Origin: Chloroflexota bacterium
GTDB taxonomy: Bacteria; Chloroflexota; Limnocylindria; P2-11E
DNA: 7,580 nucleotides
Assembly: GCA_005881085.1 (NCBI GenBank)
Contig: VBGU01000032.1
Span: 1-7,580, forward strand
Direction of reading: 5' to 3'
Part shown: positions 1 to 5,197 of the stretch, piece by piece
Layout: every line of letters begins with the position of its first letter
Position numbering within the stretch: position 1 is the first letter of the stretch
The notes under the pieces: generated by a model
Database searches by the model: none
Seen by the model: only the letters and a program-made list of their open reading frames with translations
What the model was told of the DNA's origin: nothing
Made by a program: the position numbers and the translations under genes

Positions 1-387
1 CGAGCTGATCTCGTCCTCGCACTGCACCACGAGCAGGCTGTAGTCGCGCTGCTGCCGCTCGAGGAACACGCTCTCGTCGGTCGCCGGCGAGATGGGGTAG
101 TAAGTCTGGAACGCGCAGCCCGCCTTTAGCTTGGCGATCGCGTGGATCTCGTACCCCTTCGCGAGGATGCGCGCCTTGGGCTCGCGGCCCGGCTTCAGCG
201 TGTAGGGGAAGTCCTTCGCGCTCTCATGTTGCTTGACGTGCTCGAACGCGAGCTTCGCGGCTCGCACGTTCAGCTCGCCGACCTCGGCGCGCTTGCCCTT
301 GAACTGGGAGCGGATGACCTCGGCCACGAGATCGAACGGGTACTCGCAAAGCGCGAGCGACGCGCCGAGCCCGACCGTGTTCTTCAT
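1..387 (-). CDS. korA: 2-oxoacid:acceptor oxidoreductase alpha, downstream part (rest of gamma domain and start of the pyrimidine-binding domain), runs off the window
   Basis: This stretch continues the preceding fragment in exactly the same reading frame, so no frameshift is involved. Immediately after the TAA the frame reads VGKGEQARRYEV, then MKNTVGLGASLALCEYPFDL, then GELNVRAAKLAFEHV. These are the usual C-terminal strands of the gamma domain. After a linker comes the start of the alpha (thiamine pyrophosphate, pyrimidine-side) domain with YYPISPATDES and VVQCEDEIS. The YPISP motif (residues 97-101 counted from this ATG) corresponds to the YPITP 2-oxoacid-recognition motif of the family, with Thr replaced by Ser. 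The ATG at 385-387 is the first plausible re-initiation codon after the stop, about 35 bases downstream, and has no visible Shine-Dalgarno. The gene continues beyond position 1, where a beta subunit (korB) would be expected next. It is probably one gene with the upstream fragment: either a decaying gene, a nonsense allele or a base-call error. Confidence 0.75.
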   Translation of the reverse strand, partial: MKNTVGLGASLALCEYPFDLVAEVIRSQFKGKRAEVGELNVRAAKLAFEHVKQHESAKDFPYTLKPGREPKARILAKGYEIHAIAKLKAGCAFQTYYPISPATDESVFLERQQRDYSLLVVQCEDEISS

Positions 388-423
388 GACTTCGTAGCGG
401 CGTGCCTGTTCGCCCTTGCCGAC

Positions 424-426
424 TTA
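424..426 (-). other. In-frame TAA stop inside korA
   Basis: The codon order on the minus strand is AAG GCG CTC GAG TAA GTC GGC AAG. Both sides match one continuous family sequence (MEIIKKALE then VGKGEQARRYEVM). A single base change from a Glu, Lys or Gln codon (GAA, AAA or CAA) would create it. TAA also ends the neighbouring S8 peptidase gene at 911-913, so reassignment of TAA in this organism is unlikely. Confidence 0.85.
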
Positions 427-849
427 CTCGAGCGCCTTCTTGATGATCTCCATGAACGGGACCGGGTAGAAGCGAAGTTGGGGGGCTCCGCCCCCCAGCC
501 CCCGGGGCTCGTAGCCGATCTCGCTGTCGAAAATGACGCCGCCGCCATCGTTGATCTCGGCGAGATGGCCGTAGTGCGTGGCCCAGCGCCGATGGTCGCC
601 GTCGCCTGCGAGGGTCTCCAGATCGAGCGCGACGAGGATATCGGCCTTGTCCTTGTATGAGCGCACGTCCTCGTCGTCCACGCGGACGCGATAGAAGGAG
701 TGCTTGCCCATGATGTTCGAGTGGTATTCGATGTTCGCGTAGACACGCAGACCGGCTCGCGAGCAGGCCTTTGCGAACACTTCGGCGGAGGCGTTGATTC
801 CGCTTCCCTGGGGGCCACCGATCATCCAGGTGAGCCGGTTCTTCTGCAC
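424..849 (-). CDS. korA: 2-oxoacid:acceptor oxidoreductase alpha, N-terminal (gamma-domain) fragment ended by a premature stop
   Basis: This is the first 141 codons of a fused gamma-alpha subunit of the 2-oxoacid:ferredoxin/acceptor oxidoreductase family. The family oxidatively decarboxylates 2-oxoglutarate, pyruvate or similar acids to acyl-CoA in the cytoplasm. The gamma-domain signature is near the start (TWMIGGPQGSGI, residues 7-18), followed by NIEYHSNIMGKHS and the VALD strand, as in KorA proteins. I place the start at the GTG at 847-849: it gives the usual short lead VQKNRLTW before the glycine loop, and a TACAAT hexamer sits 12 bases upstream. A longer frame reaching the ATG at 963 would overlap the peptidase gene and adds an arginine-rich shadow sequence. 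Residues from the repeat at 472-503 (GLGGGAPQLR) sit just before the conserved FYPVPFMEI. The frame then stops at TAA 424-426, although homology continues in the same frame. The 2-oxoacid specificity cannot be read from this part. Confidence 0.8.
   Translation of the reverse strand: MQKNRLTWMIGGPQGSGINASAEVFAKACSRAGLRVYANIEYHSNIMGKHSFYRVRVDDEDVRSYKDKADILVALDLETLAGDGDHRRWATHYGHLAEINDGGGVIFDSEIGYEPRGLGGGAPQLRFYPVPFMEIIKKALE
472..503 (+). repeat. GC-rich palindromic repeat, copy 1 (inside korA)
   Basis: These 32 bases match positions 5200-5231 with one difference (G477 versus A5205). The core is a perfect 7-bp stem with a three-base loop, GGGGGGC-TCC-GCCCCCC (480-486 / 490-496). An adjoining T-A pair and a T-G wobble extend it. 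A second small hairpin, AGCCCC-C-GGGGCT, overlaps the right side (497-509) only in this copy. On the minus strand the repeat is translated in frame as GLGGGAPQLR within the oxidoreductase, just before the conserved FYPVPF segment, where other family members as I recall them have a variable loop. No target-site duplication or transposase is visible. Confidence 0.85.
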
Positions 850-861
850 TTCGGAACTCTT

Positions 862-867
862 ATTGTA
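862..867 (-). promoter_or_regulatory. Candidate -10 box for korA
   Basis: On the minus strand this reads TACAAT, a near-consensus sigma-70 -10 hexamer standing out in a GC-rich context. The GTG start at 849 is 12 bases further on, so transcription would begin only about five or six bases ahead of it, giving a near-leaderless mRNA. I see no convincing -35 box at the expected spacing. Hexamers of this quality can occur by chance, but the position supports the GTG start. Confidence 0.4.
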
Positions 868-886
868 CGGCTCAAATCGGCGCACT

Positions 887-903
887 TCGCGGCTCCGCCG
901 CGA
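887..903 (-). repeat. Hairpin between the S8 peptidase and korA
   Basis: A perfect 7-bp inverted repeat with a three-base loop, TCGCGGC-TCC-GCCGCGA on the plus strand, begins eight bases past the peptidase stop. The loop and the core GGCTCCGCC are the same as in the 32-base repeat found at 472-503 and 5200-5231, but the flanks differ. It has no following T-run, so it is at best an imperfect terminator. It could equally be a diverged relative of the repeat or a stabilising 3' hairpin. The other bases of the 61-base gap (850-910) hold only the candidate -10 box. Confidence 0.5.
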
Positions 904-910
904 TCCTCTG

Positions 911-2158
911 TTAGGCGGCGACTCGCCGCTTGGTCCGCAACTGCGCGAACGCCCTCTCCGCATCGACGAGGCCCGCCCCAGTCTCGCTTTTCGTCGTGCC
1001 GCGCATCGTGCGTGCCGAGCTGATCAGCGCGCGCCGCACTCGTGTCGAATGTGTGGCAACACTCGCGCGATCGTCGCTAATGGCTTGGAGCAGCAGCGCG
1101 CAGACCCCTGTGACGTGCGGTGTCGCCATCGACGTGCCGCTCATCCGCACGTACTGCGGCGCGACCGCGCACGGATCCTTCGCGAGCGCCTGCGCCCGCG
1201 CGCTCGCGACACCTGTGCCGTACGCGCAGGCTGCGCCTTGCGTAACGCCGCCGCCGATCGCGACTAGGTCGGGTTTTCCGTAGCGCACTCCGGGAACCGG
1301 GCCGCGCGAGCTGTAGAACGCGAGTGCGCTTTCCTTGTCCGCGGCGCCGACGGTCAGCGCGCTCTTTGCGTCGCCGGGCGAGCTGATAGTCCGGGCGGTC
1401 GGGCCGGAGTTGCCGGCTGCGACGCATACGATGATCCCGTCGGCAACGAGCGCATCGACCTCGCGCGCTAGAGGTGAGGTCGGCGAGCCGGGGCCGCCGA
1501 GCGAGAGATTCATCACGCGCACGTCCTGACGGCTCGCCCACGACATCGCGGCGAGCACCGCGTCCTCGGTCCCGCCCGCCGCGCTGAGCGCCTTCGCGAT
1601 GACGAGCGTCGCGCGCGGGGCGACGCCGCGGTACACCGCGCCGCCGCCCGCGACGATCCCGGCCACGTGGGTGCCGTGGCCGACGTCGTCCCTGTTTCCC
1701 ACGCCGCTGAAGTCCGAGTGCGCGGCGACCCGACCGGTGAAATCGGGATGCCCCGCGTCGATCCCGGTGTCGACGATGGCGACCCGGATTCCCGAACCAT
1801 CGAAGCCGGCGCGCCACACCGCCGGGATGTTCAGGAGCGGGACGCTCTCGTTGAGCATCGGCTGGACGGGGTTCGGGGGGCGTGCCGGGATCCCGATCGC
1901 CGCGAGGGCCTCGACGAGCGCTGCCTGCCGGTCGGCCGGCACGTCGATGACCACGACACGCGCCCGCTCGTGGGTCTGCCGGATCGTCGCGCCGAACTGC
2001 CGGAGAAGCGCGGGCGGTATTCCGGCGACAGCAGCCGCAGCCTCGGCGCGCTGGTCGTCCTCGGCCGGGAGGACGGACTGGCGGACGGCGCGGGGCGGCT
2101 CGACGATGAGCCGCGTGCGGATCGCCTCAGGGGCCGGCGCCGCCTGAGCCTGGAGCAT
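911..2158 (-). CDS. S8 (subtilisin) family serine peptidase
   Basis: This is a 415-residue subtilase, an endopeptidase of broad specificity in most relatives. Catalytic residues are visible in order: Asp130 in VAIVDTGID, His161 in GHGTHVAGI, the oxyanion Asn250 in AAGNSG, and Ser343 in MSGTSMATPH. Residues about 15-95 look like an I9-type propeptide (RARVVVIDVPADRQAALVEA), and the mature domain begins near residue 110. An insertion of roughly 20 residues with Cys311 and Cys330 precedes the active serine. The ATG at 2156-2158 is chosen because the frame meets a TGA upstream with no earlier ATG or GTG. From this start there is no hydrophobic signal peptide, so the enzyme is either cytoplasmic or exported by another route. 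No good Shine-Dalgarno precedes it. It lies upstream of korA on the same strand with 61 bases between them and diverges from the aspartase-like gene. Family assignment is secure; substrate and location are unknown. Confidence 0.93.
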   Translation of the reverse strand: MLQAQAAPAPEAIRTRLIVEPPRAVRQSVLPAEDDQRAEAAAAVAGIPPALLRQFGATIRQTHERARVVVIDVPADRQAALVEALAAIGIPARPPNPVQPMLNESVPLLNIPAVWRAGFDGSGIRVAIVDTGIDAGHPDFTGRVAAHSDFSGVGNRDDVGHGTHVAGIVAGGGAVYRGVAPRATLVIAKALSAAGGTEDAVLAAMSWASRQDVRVMNLSLGGPGSPTSPLAREVDALVADGIIVCVAAGNSGPTARTISSPGDAKSALTVGAADKESALAFYSSRGPVPGVRYGKPDLVAIGGGVTQGAACAYGTGVASARAQALAKDPCAVAPQYVRMSGTSMATPHVTGVCALLLQAISDDRASVATHSTRVRRALISSARTMRGTTKSETGAGLVDAERAFAQLRTKRRVAA

Positions 2159-2203
2159 GACGGACAGAGACTGACACTGCCGTCAAGTGCGGCCCGCCGA
2201 CAC

Positions 2204-2209
2204 TATGCT
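2204..2209 (+). promoter_or_regulatory. Candidate -10 box for the aspartase-like gene (leaderless)
   Basis: TATGCT lies in the 59-base divergent gap (2159-2217). Transcription expected about seven bases downstream would start at or within a few bases of the GTG start codon at 2218, so the mRNA would have essentially no leader. In line with this, no Shine-Dalgarno precedes that GTG. A -35 element is not convincing. The opposite strand of the same spot reads TAGTGT (2200-2205), which could serve the divergent peptidase gene, but that is weaker. Confidence 0.35.
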
Positions 2210-2217
2210 CGCGGGCG

Positions 2218-3615
2218 GTGAGCTCCCGTCGTGAGCGCGATACGTTGGGCGAGATAGAGGTCCCCGCCACCGCCCTGTGGGGCGCGCAGACCCAGCGAGC
2301 GATCGAGAACTACCCGATCAGTGGCTACCGAGCCTTTCCCGCGTTCGTCAGAGCCTTCGTTCGAATCAAGCGCGCAGCCGCGCTCGCGAACGGCGAGGCC
2401 GGCCGCCTCGACGAGCGGCGGAAGGACGCGATCGTCGCCGCGTGCGACGAAGTGCTCGCCGGACAGCACATGGATCAATTCGTCGTCGATGTGTTCCACT
2501 CGGGCGCCGGCGTGTCCTTTCACATGAATGTGAACGAGGTTCTCGCCAATCGCGCGAACCAGATCCTGGGCGGCGACCTCGGTGCGTACGAGCACGTGAA
2601 CCCCAACGACCACGTGAACATGGCCCAGTCGACCAACGACACGACCCCGACGGCGATGCGACTCGCCGCCCTCGAGCTCACCAAGACGCTGTGCGCGGAG
2701 CTCGACACGCTCGCCGACGCGATCAGCGAGAAGGCGAGCCGCTACGCCGATTGCGTGAAGCCGGGCCGCACCCATCTGCAGGACGCGGTGCCGATCACGT
2801 TCGGCCAGGAGTTCTCGGGATGGGCCGAGCGTGTGCGCGGCGCGGCCGCACGTCTGCGCGCGGGACGTTCGGAGCTCTGCGAGCTCGGGATCGGCGGGAC
2901 CGCCGCGGGAACCGGTCTCAACGCCGACCCGCAGTTCCGCGAGCGCGTATGCGCGTATCTCGCTGAGTGGTACGGCGAGCCGATCAAGAGCGCGAAGAAT
3001 CTCTTCGCCGCGATGCAGTCGATGGCGCCGTTCGTCCGCATCTCGAGCGGCATGCGCACCGCGGCGATCGAGGTGTCGAGCATCTGCAACGACATTCGCC
3101 TCCTCGTCTCCGGTCCGCGCACGGGTTTCGGCGAGCTGCGGATTCCGGCGGTGCAGCCGGGCTCGTCGATCATGCCCGGCAAAGTGAACCCGGCGATCCC
3201 GGAGATGGTGAACCAGGTCTGCTTCCAGGTGATCGGCAACGACACCGCGGTCGCCCACGGCGCGCAGGCCGGGCAGCTCGAGCTGAACGTGATGATGCCG
3301 GGGATCAACTACGCGAACTGCTTCTCCGCGACGATCCTCACGAACGCGGTGCGCGTGCTGCGCGAGAAGACGATCGCCGGGCTCGAGGTGGACGAGGATC
3401 GCGCGAAGGAGCTCATGGACGCGAGCCCCTCGCTCATCGTGACCGCGCTGTCGCCGCACATCGGCTACGCGAAAGCCGCCGCGCTCGTGAAGAAGGCCTT
3501 GGCCGAGCGCCGCCCGCTCTTCGATGTGGCGCGCGAGGAAAAGATCATGCCGGAGAAGGATCTCCGCCGGGTTCTCGATCCGCTACCGATGACGAAAGGC
3601 GGCGTGCAGGACTGA
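2218..3615 (+). CDS. aspA: Aspartase/fumarase superfamily lyase, most like aspartate ammonia-lyase
   Basis: This 465-residue cytoplasmic enzyme of the class II fumarase/aspartase family would release ammonia from L-aspartate to give fumarate. N-terminal DTLGEIEVPATALWGAQTQR is the family opening. Then come NPNDHVNMAQSTND (residues 128-141), GRTHLQDAVP (183-192) and the signature GSSIMPGKVNP (315-325), with presumed catalytic base Ser316 plus Lys322 and Asn324. PEMVNQVCFQVIGND and QAGQLELNVM resemble aspartases more than fumarases, which normally read SSAMPGKVNP at the signature. Length fits the family. Aligning by these motifs gives a constant offset of two from E. coli aspartase numbering, which puts Val99 and His102 at the usual Thr101 and Asn104, an odd change in the substrate pocket. 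The GTG at 2218 is used because it lies directly upstream of the family's normal N-terminus and next to a -10-like box. It heads the plus-strand gene train. A fumarase or another C4-acid lyase activity is possible. Confidence 0.85.
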   Translation: MSSRRERDTLGEIEVPATALWGAQTQRAIENYPISGYRAFPAFVRAFVRIKRAAALANGEAGRLDERRKDAIVAACDEVLAGQHMDQFVVDVFHSGAGVSFHMNVNEVLANRANQILGGDLGAYEHVNPNDHVNMAQSTNDTTPTAMRLAALELTKTLCAELDTLADAISEKASRYADCVKPGRTHLQDAVPITFGQEFSGWAERVRGAAARLRAGRSELCELGIGGTAAGTGLNADPQFRERVCAYLAEWYGEPIKSAKNLFAAMQSMAPFVRISSGMRTAAIEVSSICNDIRLLVSGPRTGFGELRIPAVQPGSSIMPGKVNPAIPEMVNQVCFQVIGNDTAVAHGAQAGQLELNVMMPGINYANCFSATILTNAVRVLREKTIAGLEVDEDRAKELMDASPSLIVTALSPHIGYAKAAALVKKALAERRPLFDVAREEKIMPEKDLRRVLDPLPMTKGGVQD

Positions 3616-3634
3616 GTACCGTGCCGATCCACTA

Positions 3635-5197
3635 ATGCTCGCGGCCGAACTGCTCCTCGCTCTCCTCGTCGTGGTCGCAGTGCTCGTGACGATCTCGCGG
3701 CGGATCCGCGTGCCCTATCCGGTCCTTCTCCTCCTCGGCGGGCTTGTCGTCGGATTGGTCCCCGGCATCCCTCGGCTAGAGCTCGACCCGGAGATCGTCT
3801 TCCTCGTCGTGCTACCGCCTCTCCTCTATGTGAGTGCGTTCTTAACGCCGATCCGCGACTTCCGCACAAACCTGAAGAACATCAGCTCCCTCGCGATCGG
3901 GCTCGTGGCCGTGAGCGCCGGTGTCGTCGCGGTCATCGCGATGGCGCTCGTGCCGGGGATGTCGTGGCCCCTTGCCGCGGCGCTCGGCGCGATCGTCTCG
4001 CCCCCCGACGCGGTGGCCGCGACCGCGATCGCCCAACGCCTCGCGGTCCCGAGACGGATCGTGTCGATCCTCGAAGGCGAGAGTCTTCTGAACGACGCCA
4101 CCGCGCTGACGATCTACCGCGCGGCGATCGGTGCGGCCGTCGCCGCGGTCGCGGTGTCGGTGGTCGGGTCGCTCGGCAGCTTCGTCTTCGTAGCCGTCGG
4201 AGGCATCCTCATCGGGCTTGCTATCGGGTGGGTCACATCGTGGGTGCGTATCCATCTCACCGACACGCCCGTCGAGATCACCGTGTCTCTGATCACCCCT
4301 TACGCCGCATACCTTCCGGCGGAGCTGCTCGGTGTCTCCGGCGTGTTGGCCGCGGTGACCGCCGGGCTATTCCTCGGTCGCCGCTCGTCGCGGATCATGG
4401 GCTCGGAGGCCCGCCTCGCCGGTCGAGCGGTCTGGGAGAGTCTCGTCTTCCTTCTGACCGGCGTCGTCTTCCTAGCGATCGGCTTTCAGATATCCAGCAT
4501 CTCCCGGCAGATGGATCGCACGACGCTGCTTCAGCTCGCGGCGGTCGGTGTCCTCGTGAGCCTTGCGCTGGTCGCCGTTCGCGCCGTGTGGGTCTTCACC
4601 CTGAGCCTCCGCGATCTTCTGGTGAAGGATCAGCGACGCATCCGTCTCAGGGAGTCGATCGTACTTTCGTGGGCCGGAATGCGCGGCGTGGTTTCGCTGG
4701 CGGCTGCGCTCGCGATCCCGATCACGCTGCCCGGTAGCGCGCTACCGGCACGCGACGCGATCATCATCATCACCTTCACGGTCATCCTTGTGACGCTTGT
4801 CGGTCAGGGTTTGACGCTGCCGCTCGTGATCCGGGCGGTCGGTCTGGGAGGCGATGCTGACGACGGACACGAGGAATCGCACGCGCGGCGAGAGCTCATC
4901 GACGAAGCGCTTCGGCGGATCGACGACCTCGAGAAGAAATGGCCCGATCACAAGCCGCTGATCGATCAGCTGCGCACGGGCTACCAGCACCGCGCCGAGC
5001 ACGAGGAGCAGCTCCACGAAGCGCCCGGCAACGAGGCGGAGCAGGAGCTGGTCGAGCACCGGCAGATCCGCAGCGATGTCATCGACGCGCAGCGCGATGC
5101 CCTGGCCGCGATGCGTGACCGTGGGGCCATCGATGACGACGTGATGCGAAACATCGAGCGGGAGCTCGACCTCGAGGAAATCCGGATGGAGGCATGA
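3635..5197 (+). CDS. Na+/H+ antiporter, CPA1 family
   Basis: This is a 520-residue inner-membrane cation/proton exchanger of the bacterial CPA1 type. About 400 residues of hydrophobic segments come first, then a hydrophilic cytosolic tail (about 405-520) rich in Glu, Arg and His with likely helical or coiled-coil character (RRIDDLEKKW, LVEHRQIRSDVIDAQRDAL). Key family motifs are visible: SPPDAVAATAI with Asp125, expected to be central to ion transport; GESLLNDATAL with Asn153-Asp154; and WAGMRGVVSLAAALAIP (346-362) with Arg350. Length matches the usual 500-550. The ATG at 3635 follows the lyase stop by 19 bases; an earlier GTG at 3621 runs into a stop after four codons. No clear Shine-Dalgarno is present, which suggests coupling to the upstream gene. 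Its stop codon overlaps the next start (TGATG). Whether it exports Na+, K+ or another cation cannot be told. An 18-base perfect palindrome lies in its coding sequence at 4731-4748. Confidence 0.93.
   Translation: MLAAELLLALLVVVAVLVTISRRIRVPYPVLLLLGGLVVGLVPGIPRLELDPEIVFLVVLPPLLYVSAFLTPIRDFRTNLKNISSLAIGLVAVSAGVVAVIAMALVPGMSWPLAAALGAIVSPPDAVAATAIAQRLAVPRRIVSILEGESLLNDATALTIYRAAIGAAVAAVAVSVVGSLGSFVFVAVGGILIGLAIGWVTSWVRIHLTDTPVEITVSLITPYAAYLPAELLGVSGVLAAVTAGLFLGRRSSRIMGSEARLAGRAVWESLVFLLTGVVFLAIGFQISSISRQMDRTTLLQLAAVGVLVSLALVAVRAVWVFTLSLRDLLVKDQRRIRLRESIVLSWAGMRGVVSLAAALAIPITLPGSALPARDAIIIITFTVILVTLVGQGLTLPLVIRAVGLGGDADDGHEESHARRELIDEALRRIDDLEKKWPDHKPLIDQLRTGYQHRAEHEEQLHEAPGNEAEQELVEHRQIRSDVIDAQRDALAAMRDRGAIDDDVMRNIERELDLEEIRMEA
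4731..4748. repeat. 18-base perfect palindrome inside the antiporter gene
   Basis: CCGGTAGCGCGCTACCGG is its own reverse complement over all 18 bases and does not extend further (C4730 faces C4749). It encodes part of PGSALPA, a short loop between predicted membrane segments. It may be chance in GC-rich sequence, a protein-binding site, or a small hairpin in the mRNA. Confidence 0.6.
5188..5192 (+). promoter_or_regulatory. Shine-Dalgarno GGAGG that decides the M20 peptidase start
   Basis: GGAGG lies in the last codons of the antiporter gene. Two adjacent ATG codons follow, at 5194 and 5197. The spacing to the first is one base, which is too short. The spacing to the second is four bases, which is workable. 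The start at 5197 is therefore preferred. This is the clearest Shine-Dalgarno I noticed at any start codon in the window. Confidence 0.65.

Noticed and set aside
424..426. Recoding (stop-codon reassignment) at the TAA
   Set aside because: TAA terminates the adjacent S8 gene normally, and no recoding signal was recognised; a mutation or base-call error is simpler.
472..503. Insertion-sequence end or attachment site
   Set aside because: No transposase or integrase, no flanking direct duplication and no paired inverted ends at either copy; the element is a compact palindrome.
142..660. A 172-codon plus-strand frame over the oxidoreductase
   Set aside because: The opposite strand carries clear family motifs on both sides of the stop codon. 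This frame is a Leu/Ala/Asp-rich mirror of it.
384..818. A minus-strand frame in a different phase over korA, considered as evidence for a frameshift
   Set aside because: The family sequence continues in the original phase after the TAA; the alternative phase gives Ser/Arg/Thr-rich sequence without motifs. The lesion is a single stop codon, not a frameshift.
887..903. Rho-independent terminator for the S8 peptidase
   Set aside because: The hairpin is good but no T-tract follows on the minus strand, so intrinsic termination is not supported.
2203..3459. A 418-codon open frame on the minus strand, antisense to the aspartase-like gene
   Set aside because: Its translation is an Arg/His/Asp/Val-rich low-complexity type typical of the antisense of GC-rich genes. 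It has no recognisable motif, and the plus strand carries full family homology.
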